Positions 23,496-37,975 of a stretch of DNA of 64,000 nt are shown one piece after another. The position numbers and the translations under genes were made by a program. Numbering within the stretch: the first letter of the stretch is position 1; each line of letters begins with the position of its first letter. A model generated the notes under the pieces. It was not told the origin of the DNA and ran no database searches. It saw only the letters and a program-made list of their open reading frames with translations. This stretch comes from Lutraria lutraria (lineage: Eukaryota; Mollusca; Bivalvia; Venerida; Mactridae), in the NCBI GenBank assembly GCA_964023205.1, contig OZ026836.1:3169501-3233500 (forward strand), given 5' to 3'.

Positions 23496-25985
23496 GCATC
23501 GAATCATCTATTGTGTTTCATGTTCCGAGTGCAATAATTTTAAAACATTCCATGTTTGATTCTATCATTTGAAATTTGTTACGTAGTGTTCTAATTCTTG
23601 TGCAAAGATATTTGCAATTAATTTTAGAAATAACAGTTTTGTCCACTTATAAGTCTTTCTTTGATACAGGATTGATAAATAGTAATTTTTACCCTTTCAC
23701 TTGCGTTAAACTTTAAAAAGTCACAAGATGTTTTGAACTTTCCATGGTATTAGTCTCTTGTAGGCTGAAGTTAATTTTTTGTCAATATCCTCTTTCATAC
23801 TGCCTTACATGTCTTTTAACTTATACTTGGATTGATATTAATTTCATTTGCATGATAACTTGTCTCCTAAATGATACTGTATCAATTAGACCTGTAGTAA
23901 CTTTACAGGGACTGAAACCAGATTGTATATGCCCCATTTAACTTACAATATATATTTAAATATTTTACATATAACTAGACTTTTTCCTAATTCTTATTTA
24001 ATAGCACTTCAACAGAATGATGCCACATAATAAGAACTTAAATATTTGAGAATAATGAATATATTGTACATAGCATGCATACATTCTCATCGGCATATTC
24101 CATAGACGTTATTATTTAAGTAAGATAAGTTTCATTTCAATAGACTAAAATGTAGTTTTTGTTAAAATGATACTTTTGAGATTGTAAGTGGGGCCACTAG
24201 ATAAACATTTAACTTAATCAATTCTAAACCAAACATCTAACCTAGAGAAATCATACTAAACACTTCATTTTTATGATTGAATTTTGATAATATGTAAGTT
24301 ATGGTTGTGGTCACATAGTGTCTTACCTGTGATAAATTGTTTATATTTTGTGCATGTATTTCAATTGGAAGCATTTTGTAGTGTCTGACTCCTTATTGAG
24401 CTGGCACATACTTATTCATTGATCAAAAAAGCATTTCTGTTCTGCCAAATGTTGCGTTGACTAGTCAGACAGCTATGTAAGTTTAGATTAGCATTTAAAT
24501 CAAGAAGTAGTGGTATTTCAATTGCAGTTTAACTCGGAATCAATTATTAAATCTCTTTTGAACAACCTATCAGATTGTTTGACTCAGATTACTGTGGTTG
24601 ATAAACTGATAAAATACTAGAATGCTTTTGATATTGGACAATTGTTCATGAATAATCACTATGCCAAAACTACTTGTGTGAGACAGCAGGCTTGCAGAGG
24701 AAGGGAGTCTAGTACTGGTTCTTCCCAGGAACGAGGGGTAGGTGAGTTGTCTGCCTCATATGACTGTTGAAAAGAGCATAAAACTGGAAATAAACAAAAA
24801 AGCCAAAACTACATCCTAGTGACTGTGGGAGAAAGCAATTGCAACTTTAAATCGATCATCATTTTTACTTCAATTACATTTAATTAAAATATTACTACAT
24901 TGTTACTGCTATGTTAAATATGTTGATGTTTGTGTCTTCCTTAGAAGTACTTGTAATTGAATGTTTGTTTTCATCATTATAAGTAAAATATAAACCTAAC
25001 TCATTTGCATTTTTATCTTTTTTTGTATTATTCAAGTACCTTGTGGGTGTATAAGTACAGAAATTAAAGCATGTGTTCACATTGTGTGTACAATTCATAT
25101 AATGCACTGATTCATTATCCAATCCACTTAGAAACACTTCATATGTACTGTACACCTAAGTATTTCTAAGCGTCCACCTTATAAAAAGCGATTCTTGGAA
25201 GAACCGAATTAAAGAGGCATGCCCTGGAACTGCTGTGTCTTGGTTTGACTACACCAAAAATGCATTTATCACTTGTAAAACCTATTATTACTGAAAAGTC
25301 AAAGAAGAACGTGCATTCAAAAATGACTCTATAATGCGCACGTCAGTATTTGTGTCAATTTGAATAAAAGGCTGCCATTGTGATTCGTCTGAGAATGTTA
25401 TTGATAGTTACCAACCAAATGCATTAATATTGATATTTACTAAATTGATCGATATGACTTTATATTGCAAAAATGAACTTAGCATGTGCAATGCCTACCA
25501 TTTCATTGTTTGTTGACATTTTTCCTAGATGTTTACGGTTTTGAGAGATAGGGTCAAGTTGTGAAAATGACGAATACTTTCCATTTTTCTGAGGCATAAA
25601 TTGGCAAATTCAGTGAATCTTGAAATGTGTACTTTGAGCAAACTAGTGGGATATGTAACTATTATTCTGGATTTTCATGATTAAATTGATTAAGGCATTA
25701 AAATGATACCAATTTGATTGCTATTCGAGATGCTACAGTTCCTGGGCATGCCCCTTCAAGTGAATCAAACCTGTATGCTTTGCAATATTTATACTCAATC
25801 TACCAAAAGAGTTCTAGTTTTCAAGATGGAATGTTTGATCAAATATAATAATAGTCTACCCAGTCATCAACGATTTTCTTCCAGTGCAATAAAATACAAG
25901 GTGAACTTCAGGAAATTCAGCTTGGTGTATATTATTTCAAGGACACCCATTAAAATATTCAAAACACAGCATGTGTAAAAGAAAT
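23496..25985. other. 3' UTR and intergenic sequence between C17orf75 and eIF4E
   Basis: AT-rich, no supported exon. A SINE-like 3' fragment at about 24670-24805 ends GTTGAAAAGAGCATAAAACTG plus an A-rich tail. AATAAA at about 25364 is one possible C17orf75 poly(A) signal. Confidence 0.45.
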
Positions 25986-28626
25986 GAAGAAACACCATTT
26001 TTCTATACAATGTTCATATTTAATCAATATTGCATTTACTTGGCATAAACCTTCAACATCAATATAATACAGGCTTCAACTTAAACAACAGCTATACATC
26101 AATGCAACTGTCTTAAAATGCAAACCAAGTAACAAAATTGAAGCATTTAGTCAAAACACAAACAATACAAACTTAAATATACATATACTATAAACCTCAT
26201 CAGACCAAGGATTACAAACTTACTACTGTCTCATGTCATTTAATTGACCAAACATAAAAGAATAATAAGAATTTTTTACAAGAGAAGTTTAAATAAAGCA
26301 AAAAGTTGACATTATTAGTACACTAAGTGGAGCTGTTATTAGGTTAAAAACAAGGACCGGCAAAATATGTCCGAGTATCATTTTCGTCATACAAAATTTC
26401 ATCAATTTCTTAGCTTAAATAAGTTCATTTTAAAATTCCTACAATTGTTTTATACTATCATGCAACATAAAAAACATGACAAATAAGATGTTACAATCAA
26501 CTTAGTTTGTCTTCTCCATTGATATATAAGTTCAGACAGGTGAGTTAAATGGATTTGCCAACATGTGAATTTCATTCACAAAATGATAAATGTTTGAAAT
26601 ACATCAACTTACAATATCAATATAAAGAGGTAATACAAGGTAAAATAGTCAACAAATAGGTGAAAATTTACATTTTATTCCAGCTAACATGCTTTACTTT
26701 AAAGTTATCTTAAGAAAGGAAAGTTTGTATACATGGACATCGGGTGTGGGAGACAATACCACGAAGTATCATTTAACTTCACATAAATTAAGATAGAAAA
26801 CATCAATTTGACATACAAATTTACATACATCTGCTATCAATGATTTTCATTTTTTATGACATTCATGCACCAATTACTGCCTTCAAGTATATATACATAC
26901 ATACACTTAACATGCCATCAGGCAATTAAAAGGCACAATCAGTTGAAACAAAGAGCTGGCAATGATCAAGGCCTATATACTCTAACAGTAATAATTCCTT
27001 ATTATTAATAAGCAATGTGATCTTTAACAGGTAAAGAAACATTTGCCGAATACAATGAAACTATGACACATAAATTGAAGTTTTTAAACAATAATGTTAA
27101 TAGATTTTCTGCTACCCATTTAAAACAATTTATTTAAAGGAATACACAAAACTTAAATGCACGCTGATGAATATGAAACTTGTGTTGATGCCTATTATTG
27201 TCTTCTTTCATTCAAATAAACTAATGGCTTATAAAAATAACATTAGAAGAATATGGGTCCTGATCAAAGTGTTCTTCAAAACACTGTACAATTATATTTT
27301 ACAGACAAATGAAACACCCTATGCAAATTTCTTGCACATCATTTAATTAATATACACATGCCAAGCTCATACAGGTTTTATGAACTAGTAAATGGTTAAG
27401 GTAAAAGCTTAGCCATCTTCAGTATAATATCCAACCTCGAGCGAAGTATACACAACTCTGATTTACAAGTAAATGTTAATTAATGTGTCATTGTATTTTT
27501 AATGATAAAAAATTAATGCGTAATCTGTAAAATAAAAAAGAACAACACATAAATAAATGAGTTTAACTGATTTAGAATATACTTGATGTATAAATATATA
27601 TTAAAGTTATCATTCACCAGTACATAATGGAAACTATGCATGAGAAGCTAGCATGCAACTGTTTAGTGTTAATGCAAATATATACTGTTTACACAGATAA
27701 ATTCTATGGCGCTTATCAAAACATAGGGCAGGTATACTTCACATGAACATCATTATTAAATGAGTGAAACATTTAGTATAGAATACACTAAAATCAAGAG
27801 ACTAAGGAAATACAATCAACATGAATAAAGCTCATTTCATGAGCAAGCAATTCACTTCAATATCTACCAAAAAGCACTTATGAAATATAATAAAAAATTT
27901 ACTCAAATGTCAGTGAATTGAAGTAATATTTATAGAATATTGAACAAATATAAAGGATAAATCATAGACAAATCATTTTCATATATAATGTATGTACAAA
28001 CATAATGTCACTATTGGTACTAGTTGAGAAATGAAAATATGGATCATTCAAACATGGTACTATTACAGTGATAGAGGTTCAGATCTGGCAACAAGTTACC
28101 ATCTTATCAGTAACAAGCTACAATTCTATAATTATTTTCATTCTTTTTAATGGAAGGCTATTCACTTCTATCATAAAATATGGTATATCAGATTAATCAG
28201 TATTTTATGTAAAATACAGCACTTATAAAAAAAACAATTTGAAAAAAATGAAATAACTTTGTATTCTACAGTATTCCATTGCAAAGGTATGAAAACAGAA
28301 AATACTAGTGTTTCAATTACTCCAATCCAACACAATAATAACTTAAAGGATTTAAGAACAGCTAATTAGTATGTCATTAAGATTTCATAACTCAATTAAA
28401 ATTAACACTGCAAAAATGGTAAAATAATTAGAAGCTTCACAAGACAAGTATCTGTCAGTCAAAAGTTTGCCAATAACAATATGGGTTAACGTTACAAAGT
28501 CATCAACAGGCAGCAAAACTCATGCAACAATATTAACTAGGGGGAGCTGCGTAAGCTCATCCTCGTAATATAACACTCTCAACGGTCATCAACAAGTATA
28601 CAAGATCTGTGCTATTCATTCTGTTG
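25986..28626 (-). other. Possible long AT-rich 3' UTR of eIF4E
   Basis: About 2.6 kb downstream of the eIF4E stop holds no exon and few recognisable repeats, unlike the introns around it. Minus-strand AATAAA motifs occur near 26675 and 27125, so several ends are possible. Assignment as UTR is inference. Confidence 0.35.
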
Positions 28627-31600
28627 TCATACTCGGTACCGATCACGCGCTGTTGAGCCCGCTTTCGTGGCTGTGTCTGAATGTGCCTGAAATACAATTT
28701 GAAAACAATATAATCTCCTGACTCATTTTTTGATGTATAAATAAAATCTTATCTGACATTTTACACATGCTTGATTGTGATAATTTTTGCATTTCTGCCA
28801 ATATTATGATATTATATTCTTCAAGGTGTAAATGGCAGACAATTGACTGAAGTATTGCACCTGGTCAATCTCCAGACCTAACCTGTTCCCAGTATTCTAA
28901 TAACATCTACCTTGGAGGCTATATCAACAAATTACAAACTAGTGACATAACAAGAACAAGAAACACGCCAATGCCACAAAAACAGGTTTTCCAAGGCTTT
29001 CATACACAGTACTCCAGAATTCTTTGCTAAGGCTTCATCAGTGGTTCAGTTTCCAGTGTGGTTGATAAGTTAACAGTGACCTATACGCTATTGGCAAAGA
29101 ATGCAATCCCAAGCTTGGTTTCTATGTAAGCTACCTATACACAAAATTCCATCGCAATGTTTTAATCCCTAATTAAGTTATTCACCGAAAACTGATCTTC
29201 AATTTTTAGTAACAGTGACCATTACCAAACTGATCCCAAATACAACTCCAAGCTAAGCTTTCAGGCAAGGTTGTTAAATACCCAGTTTAGTCAAGATTAG
29301 TCATTCCAAACATAAGTAATTGACCGAAAACTAATTTCAATTTTTAGTAATAGTGACCTTGACCCAACTGACCACAAAACAATCCCAAGCAAACCTTTCC
29401 TGCAAGGTTCTAAACACCCCATTTAGTAATTCCAAACTTAAATCATTGACGGGACACTTATTTTCTATTTTTAGTAACAGTGACCTTGACCCCACAGATC
29501 CCAAATACAATCCCAGGCTAGGGTTTCATTCAAGGATCCTACATACCAAGTTTGGTCAATCTGAACTTAAGGTATTGACAGGACACCGCCTGTTTGACTT
29601 CAGTCCGCCCGCCCGCCCGCCCGCCATATTCGGCATTCTAATAACCAGGTTTCACTTTGTGAAAACCTGGTTAAAAATAGCAACATGTTGACAAAGAACA
29701 CAATGACACATACCTGAAATCCTATCATAATTTTTGGAGGTATTTTTAGTCGTTCTTTCAATTTTTGTCTGAAAAAAAGTAATAAAATGTTGACTATACA
29801 GTTCAAAATCTCATTCACAATAACTGTAGCAAGGGAAAATGTGTTTGTGATCATACAGACATAATAACATAAATCAAAACATTAACAATACTCTTGTTTG
29901 TGAGCACATTGAATCAATTCCTTTAATGCACCCTAGTACTTTGAGTTAATTCAATTTTTGTTTCAAGTTAAAATCCATCTATGTTTTCATAATGCAAATA
30001 GGAAGCTGACATCAAGAGCATACCCTATTTTTACTGTAGCATCTCCTCGTCTAGCATCCCTAGTCCACAGACCCAGTTTATCTCCTTTATTTCTGATATT
30101 TATAGTTGCACCACATATATCATCTGTTAAATCATCAAAGGCTTCTCCTATCAAACATAATAACTGCAAGAAAATGTAGAAGTATGAACAATACATATAA
30201 GCACTGAGAATAAAAAAACATTTACACTCAGTTGTACAAATTCTTACCTTTTCTTAAATAAGTCTTGTTAGAAAATGAATTCAAATTACTGAACTGTTTG
30301 GACACTGAGTCAGCTTTTTCCAGACAGAAAATATTTAATTTGTACATTGATTTCTTTTGTAGTCTCACAGTATTTACACAAATCAGACAGATACAACACA
30401 CTGCATAACTCCAAAAATATAACTACATGTACTTCATTCTCACCAGTATAGTGTTTAGAAATCAAATCTGTAAGTATAATTTTAGGTATTAACTTTTAAA
30501 TGCATTCCATTAACTGAGAACAATCTCTTAATGTAACATACAGTCAAACCTGTCAACAAAGGCCAGTTAGGCCATCTTTGGGAAAGACAAAAAGTGGTCT
30601 TATTGACAGTTGGCCTTCATTCATTGGTCATTTTGTTCTAAATAATCAAAGACAATTTTTAAAAGAATGGCATTAATTCACAGGGTGGCCTTTATTCGGT
30701 GCCTGCTAGCACAGATTTGACTGTACATATATTTTTAGCCACTGTTACATCAGTACATTCATGATAAATCTGGAGTGTAAGAAAAAAATATGCAATGACT
30801 TACAGTTTCTAACCAAAAATTATCTAACTCTGTTTGTCGTTGATTTTTGTTGAGATTTACTAGCCATCTACCGCCATTCTTATTTGAAGGATCCTCCCAC
30901 ATAGGTTGTACTCCATCCTGAAAATAATACCCAAATTATACTCTTCTCTTAATAAATAAACATATTTTACTAGGAATCAATCATATAGCATTTAAGTAAT
31001 GCTCTGCTTGCACGTTATTACCAATTAATTCAATACAAGCTTACATATAGATAAATTGATCACATAAATTTAGTATTTCAGCTAAATGAAAAATGTCATA
31101 ATTAAACCAAATCACTGCCCAAAAAGTTGAGTTTTAATTTCTAAAAACTTACAGTATCATTCATAACCATAAACTTAACTAACAATACAAACATCAGCAG
31201 TATGATGCTTAAAACAATGACAAACATCTTTTTAATATACACCCATACTCAAAATTCCACAAATGGCACATGTTGAAATTACTGTAAGTCCTGTGAATTA
31301 CTGTGAAAGTAGTCCTGTCGACTACCTCTTGAAAAAGTTAGTGTCAAGCCCTGCTAAATACCATGGGTGAAAGTTCAGAAATTCGAAAATCCTGACAAAT
31401 AAGCTGGGGATCCAGGGCCCAAACCTCTTCTAGGGGGTCCAGGGGGAGGGAGAGTAAAAACTCAGGGTTCTCAATAAGTTTTAGCCAACAGGCCCAAAAG
31501 CTAGACTAACAGGTCTGCTATGGGGGGGGGGGGGATGGGCATTTTTAGCAATATTTTATAAACTTTTGAGACTCCTAACCAGCCTAAACACATTTCTAAG

Positions 31601-34600
31601 CGGTTGAAGTCTGTTATTAAGACCCATGAAAACTCCCAACATTTTATAACTAAAGATCATATTGACCATTGATCATTTATCTATATATGGTATGTTATTC
31701 TCCAGTTTTCTTAGAGCTAACTCATAAAAGTTAAAACAGAGATACATGTACATGCATATTTTTTAATCTCAACACCTAACGGACTTACTAAAATTTTGAC
31801 CCTTACTTTGTTATTCAAGTTCTTTAGTATTACATGTACATGCCAGTGCCGGTGCTGCTGCCATTCAAGTAGTAAACATTTTTCTAACAAGCACAAAATA
31901 TTTTTTGGTCTCTTTTTAATTATCAAATTCATTCAGATATCAGTTATGCATTGTGGAAGTCAATATTCCAATTGCCTATGGCAGTCGCCTGTCAAACATG
32001 AGTGTTGAACCTGACTGCATTTTTCATTACCTGACTGCATTTTTCATTACCAACTTCCCACCTCTAACAACGAAATTGCCACAAGGCATAGATTGTTCCA
32101 GGTCTAACTCTCATGACAGTTAGTGATCGTTTATAGGGATGTGGATCGTTTGGTAGGTGGCAATCTGATTCAACTCTTACTCATAAGTTTAACTTTCTTT
32201 GAGGAATATTGAAATAAAACAATATAAATTGCTTTTATGGCTTAAATTTATGTGTGCTCCTGTTCAGTTAATGGATATTCCATCATAATTTTCTGGTTTA
32301 AACCTATGATCCTTTCTCTAAAATCCCGTTAGAACTCTTAGCAAATAGAGTAAGATCATGATGAGGCAATACACATTTTTCAGATGGTAATGACGATTAT
32401 TTGTACTTGATTTTTCAACTTGATTTGTGATTACCCGAATGCTCGGATACTCCCCCCAGCCCTAGTAGTTTATGGTATACTGTTGATTTAGCGTGTTAAC
32501 AATGGGTAAATCAAAATGTGTATACTATTGTTTTAGATGTATCAGATCAGTGTTCCCACTCCCTTCTAAATTAAGGGGGGTAAACTTACCCCCTGGGTTC
32601 AAAAGCTGGGGGTAAGAAAACTATTTTGGGGGTAGAAACATTAATGGAAGAATAAAGTACCAAATTAACTTTTTTGATATTAGTTTTACATTTACTTGAC
32701 AGTAAGCTACTAAGTACCTAGCTGCTTGAGGCCGAAGTAAAACCAAACTGCTTTAGGTCAGTGACATAATTTCAAACGATGCATAAAACGTGCGCAAAAA
32801 AGGATAAACAAAGGCCAACACAGAATGGTTTTCCTTCATTGTGCACAAAATAGTCAACTACAGTTCAGAAAACGAAACCCGTCTACTTCTTAAACAGAAT
32901 GGTTTAGGCACATTTTGAGTACGAAATATTACCGATACCTGCATGAAACGAAACCCATCTAGTCTGGTATACGTTATGTTAAGAATGGTTTTCCTTCATT
33001 GTGCACAAAATAGTCAACTACAGTTCAGAAAACGAAACCCGTCTACTTCTTAAACAGAATGGTTTACGCACATTTTGAGTACAAAATATTACCGATACCT
33101 GCATGAAACGAAACCCTTCTAGTCTGGTATACGTTATGTTAAGAATGGTTTTCTTTCATTGTGCACAAAATAGTCAACTACAGTTCAGAAAACGAAACCC
33201 GTCTACTTCTTAAACAGAATGGTTTACGCACATTTTGAGTACGAAATATTACCGATACATGCATGAAACGAAACCCATCTAGTCTGGAATACGTTATGTT
33301 AAAACATATGCCTTTCAACCAGTGTTTATTTTTACTTTGTCACGTTTGTAGGTCATGGATTTTCGGAAAATCCTAAATGTTTGCACTTCTATGTCATTCC
33401 AATAGTGGTTCGTATTCAAACTTTTTGTATGTGCGATCTCGCAGCAAGTAAAATTTTCTTACATGATTGCTGATTTAACTGCGTGATTTACGTAATATTT
33501 AACGTGAGTGGGAACACTGCCAGATGATCTCAAAATTTTCCGAAAATCTACTTCCGCTTTAGCAATATTCGATGTTTAAGGATAAAGTCGAAACATCGCT
33601 GAATATTACTCATTATAATAATGAATAAACGTCTGTTGTACAATCTGATTTTCCAGTATTGAGAAGTAGTATGGAGACGTATCTTACGGAATAATGTAGA
33701 AATAAAACAGAAAATTATGCTGCCTTGCGCAGTTTGTTTGAGATAGATTCAACAGACTGGTGGAAACCTGCATTGAATCGAAGCAGCCAACGCTCAGTAA
33801 CATTCCTTACCAGCCTCGATATCTACCTGAATTAGGAAAACGACCCTCGGCGACAGGACATTTCCAGACAATCTGTACAACTCTCACCCATACAATACTG
33901 TAATCACCCTATGCATAAAAAACAACACAGGACTTACCTTAAATAATGAATAATCACAACCTGATGGTAATCTGCTAGCTTTTTGAATATGGTTATACAG
34001 CCTGAAATGTTAAAAAAAAACCTACTTAGGAACAATTTTGGTGTTTGGTGTTTCCTAGTTTGCATGCTGTGACAAGTATTATCCAAAATCCACATTTCAA
34101 CCAAATTTGGTCAAGTATCAGAACAAGCCATTTGTAAGAGAGTAAGTAAGGCAGATAGTTAGGTTTAAATAAGAGCTGTAACAGACATTCCGAAAAGTGC
34201 CGGTCCGACGGACCTGACCGGTAAAGTTTCCTTAGGTCCGAGAAAAATTATGTCCCTACCGGTCCAAATGTCCGATACTCCAATAATCGTGTACAGGATG
34301 CATAATTTTACGTTCAAAATTGGCTACGAAAATCAGGTGTCGTATACATTTTTGATGAACTCAATCTAAATTTCTTCAGCTAAAAACGGTCGAAATTGGA
34401 GACAATCTTAGCAAATGGCATATTAACGCCTAAGGGGAGTAAATCTTTCGTAATGTTTATCTAAAATCCAGTACGGGTCCGTATTTTTCCCGGATTGTGT
34501 CGAGCCAGACATACATGTAAGTTTGAAAATCGTCAACAAATGTTTGCAGATGGTACCCCTAATTATGAAAAATCGAATAGTTTAGAAGTTTGAGTATGTG

Positions 34601-37600
34601 TTGACACATTGAGTAATCAAATGGTGTTGCTATACAAGAGTAATTATCACATTCTCGTAATAATTGCCGGGACGCCAAAACAAACAAACAACATGGCGCA
34701 GATTTTTTTTCATTTTCGTTTTTCCTGCGGATTTTACACAGGTGTGACCTATACATGAGTGATTATGGTAATTATTTTTAAAAATACTAATACGCGAACA
34801 ATATCTACAATCATAACGGAAATTAGAATGATGAAACTAATTTCATCATGTTTTCCATCATTCAATGAATTTCGGTCTAGTAGCAAAAAACACAGAATAA
34901 TTCAGAAGATGCAATCTTTTTTCTGCAATGCTCATAAAAATAGATACTTTTTAAAAGTTTTAGTATTTTTTTGCTTGTTTTTGGCTCTATGCGACTTTTA
35001 AAATCGGCTGATTGCAGTATTTTGAAGGGGCTAAAGCCAGGCCAAAAACGACCCAACCCTTCTAAAAGCTCATGTTTCCACACAGTGATCAATGCTATAT
35101 TACAATATGTAATATTAGCATTCCTGTTCTGCAAAAGGGATAGAAAATAATACCAAAATGTCATTATTTCAATTCGGTCCGGTGAAAACTGATTTCGGTC
35201 CAGTGATTCTTCCAAGATTACTGGACCAAATGTCCAGTAATATCAAAACACTTTTCGGAATGTCTGCTGTAACTCTGCGAGGATATGGCTGGTTATGGAA
35301 CTTAAGTGAGACTTTTTATCAAGTTCATCTCATATATAAGGAGCATGTTAAGTGCTGAATACAAACTCCATATTCTTTTATAAAAAAACTGTGAAATTTT
35401 TGCAGTACGCTATATAACAAATAAAATATCAGTTGCAAGTACTTAATAATTACCCCCAGAAATCTTCAACAGTATCAAAAGCTGTGATTAGTTTGAGGTT
35501 AGCAGTCCACTCTTTACTCTTATCATTCTTAAAGAACCACATCGCCCATTTATTCTGCAACGGGTGTTTAATGAACTGATCTGGTGATATAATCTGCTGA
35601 TCCTCTTCCTGACCAGTCTCCTGAAATAAAAACACAATTTTCATTAATTTAATGGTGAAATTAAGGCGCACTCAATAATGATCGTCAAATAAGAGCTCTT
35701 TGCTAAGAGCCCTTAGAGAATTCATGATTTTTTTACAAGTACATTGTACCAGTAAAGAAGAGAATCAAATATAAAACTTGTAAATACTGGTAATTGACGA
35801 ATGTAAGTGGAAAATGTTACTTTAATTGTTACAGTCTTATTTCGTATAGTGTGCAATGTAAACAGCCAGTTGCAGGATCTCATCCTAGACGCGTTTTTCG
35901 GGAACTGTCACCAACTTTCGTTTTTGATAGCTGATGCATCAAAGTCATTACAGACCACCGTGGAAACCTACACATTTTTGGAAAGGAAATTATATCTGCT
36001 ATTGATCTACAGTTTAGTTCCTAGGACAAAGGATAATGATAAAATCGGGGTTTCTTTTAGAGGTGTCGAAATGAGAATGTGATTTTGGCGAGCAGAGTTC
36101 CACCCCTTTTATTATGTATATATAAGTAACCATGTATTTCACCTTAAATTGACCAAATTGTTATCAGGTATCCCCTGTATGCCTATTGCTGCTGTGACCC
36201 TATTACCACCGATGTCTGGATAATAACAATAACTCGCACATGCGTGTTGCCTCCACTTCCGTTTCCGCCTGGCATTTGTCGGCAGGGAACCAGACTATTG
36301 TTTACATTGCATGCCACGACTTTTAAGCATTTTTCATTGATGATTTATAAATGTCATTTCTACAGTCAAGTCAATTTATCGTTCATACTGCCATTTGCAT
36401 TCAATTCAAATTAACACTGCTATATAATTGTGTCACAATTTTATGCATTAAGATCTATTAAAACACAGTTTTGATATTTCCACGAATGCTAAGATGGTCT
36501 GAACATTGGTTGGAACTTAGTACTGACGCAGGAATTTCCCGCGTTACTACATATCTCGCATTTGATAGGTCGATAGGCAGAAATAAGGTCATCAAGCAAA
36601 ATCAAAATGGACGTCTGTGTATCAAGAAATGCGATCAGTTGATGTATTATTTTATTGTTATTGAGAGTATTTTTATGTTTTTCGACAAGAAGAAGAATTG
36701 CTTATGAGGATTAAATGGTAGTATGATTGCAGACTTGTAGTTGTACTGTCGTGTATTTTAACACTGGTAAAGAGTTAGGTAGGCGGTAATAGGGACGGCC
36801 TGTATACACTTCGTCCCCCTGTGGAATAACGCAAAGGGCTAGAGTATAAAATATTGAACTAGCCCTATTAATTCGGCTTTCCGGTTTTCGTGAACAAATT
36901 CGGAAGGGCCATCCTCTCAGCCTTACAAACATCTGCATATTTATGTGTGGAAATTATAATTCCTCAAAATTCTTAAATTTCTTGTATAACTTACTTAATT
37001 CAATACAAGTAACAATAATCTGCTTGAATGTGCTGTAAAAAATCTTTGTTAAATGTCAAATTTGAAAAATTAAACTTAAATTTTACGTTGCGTGAAAAAA
37101 AAAGTACGAACAGACTTCAGGCACATCCAGTTACACTCTGTATACAATTACCATCGGTTAATTTAATTCTAAATCGATCTTTATAATGAGTACCTAGAAT
37201 TAACGAAAGTTGATTTAAGTTTAACTCGCCAACGTTTCGTTGACATGCCAGCTTATTAAAACTTGTACTTAAATTATTTGCAAAGCGAATTTTCGAGAAT
37301 AGGCAATGTATACCATGACACCGGCATTTTACTGCCATTAATTTCATTTTCAGTTGGGAAATAGTGGGGAGAAACAAATCATTAATGCATCATTTAGAAA
37401 AGGTTTGTTGGAATTATTTACTAATTTAGTCAAACTTCTTTTCTACCTACAGACGGTTCACATTGGTCACAGATACTGTAGTTATCGTGCCCAACTGGTT
37501 TTAATTGGGGATTATCCGCACACAAATATGCAGATCTTTGTTATACTGTGCGGGACGGGGCCAAGTAAAAAAAGTAACTCGTCGTCACAAACAGTTTAAT

Positions 37601-37975
37601 TAGTTGGACTAAATATTGAACATACTGATTACTGAACCAAATTTACACCGTTATTTTGAAATCAGTTCAGAAAATGTTTAACCTTTCTGATGTGATATCC
37701 TTGTGATAACAGAAACACTGAATAATACGACCAAAAAAACTAAGCTTTTTCCAGAAATTACAGCTTAAAAGGAAATAACAAAAAAATATCTGGATGAGTC
37801 AAGGACATGGGCGTATGGCGCTCTTGTTCAACGGTCTAAAGACAAAGAAGAAAAATCATTGACATCTGGTCTTTCATAAGACATTCATTTTTCGGTAAAA
37901 GCCATCATATCAGCTGCTAAAAAAGGAGGAAACGTGTTTTGTTACCTCTTTCGTTTCAGAATCTCCAGAAGCCAT
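28627..37975 (-). CDS. eIF4E: Eukaryotic translation initiation factor 4E, complete
   Basis: Exons in transcript order: 37975-37946 (MASGDSETKE), 35620-35454, 34001-33938, 30917-30804, 30163-30024, 29768-29714, 28686-28627 (stop). All phases agree; 630 nt, 209 aa, near the human length of 217. The mRNA cap-binding protein eIF4E recruits eIF4G and the ribosome to capped mRNA. Conserved parts are HPLQNKWAMWFFKNDKSK and VEDFWGLYNHIQ (eIF4G/4E-BP surface), a cap-stacking tryptophan in QPMWED, LLCLIGEAFDD, and GLWTRDAR with a third conserved tryptophan. The C-terminus DTATKAGSTARDRYRV keeps the serine equivalent to human Ser209, the MNK phosphorylation site. It is head-to-head with MRPL12. Confidence 0.97.
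29035..29675. repeat. Bivalve-type dispersed repeat with ~115-bp units and a (CCCG)n block
   Basis: Four imperfect units share AGTAACAGTGACC, GATCCCAAATACAATCCCA and TTGACAGGACAC-like phrases. The right end has a CCCG run at 29605-29625, then GGCATTCTAATAACCAGGTT and a CAGGTTT...AAACCTGG hairpin. It is in the last-but-one eIF4E intron. Confidence 0.75.
30541..30723. mobile_element. Mariner/pogo-like MITE (CAGTCAAACCTG family), complete
   Basis: Begins CAGTCAAACCTGT, ends ACAGATTTGACTG, flanked by TA on both sides; 183 bp. It lies in an eIF4E intron (30164-30803). Confidence 0.8.
31425..31530 (+). other. G-rich block with quadruplex potential
   Basis: Runs GGGGG, GGGGG and GGG within 31434-31456, and a single run of about 13 G near 31510-31524. 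It lies in an eIF4E intron, on the strand opposite its transcript. Confidence 0.5.
32548..33519. mobile_element. hAT-like non-autonomous element with internal 160-bp tandem repeat
   Basis: Inverted termini are CAGTGTTCCCACTC and GAGTGGGAACACTG. I could not align a clean 8-bp target duplication. Most of the interior is the tandem array at 32823-33302. It lies in an eIF4E intron. Confidence 0.65.
32823..33302. repeat. Three tandem 160-bp units
   Basis: Units start at 32823, 32983 and 33143 with AATGGTTTTC[CT]TTCATTG. They are nearly identical, so the amplification is recent compared with the surrounding sequence. Confidence 0.9.
34173..35278. mobile_element. 1.1-kb inverted-repeat element in eIF4E intron
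   Basis: GACATTCCGAAAAGTG (34184-34199) is exactly reversed as CACTTTTCGGAATGTC (35249-35264), with weaker AGAGCTG/AACTCT outer ends. Subterminal CGGTCC motifs cluster at both ends. No supported coding content and no clear target duplication. Confidence 0.65.
36888..37605. repeat. ~720-bp dispersed repeat, copy 1 (eIF4E intron 1)
   Basis: Shares long colinear similarity with 42842-43775, for example CCATCCTCTCAGCCTTACAA, TTGCAAAGCGAATTTTCGAG and TTTTAATTGGGGATT. This copy has an uninterrupted CGAGAATAGG where copy 2 has an insertion. Confidence 0.8.

Noticed and set aside
32540..33527. 8-bp target duplication around the CAGTGTTCCC element
   Set aside because: CAGAT occurs on both sides but offset by two bases, so no clean duplication can be claimed.
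35807..36082. 91-codon plus-strand ORF in eIF4E intron 1
   Set aside because: No family resemblance, no flanking splice sites on the plus strand, AT-rich intron sequence.
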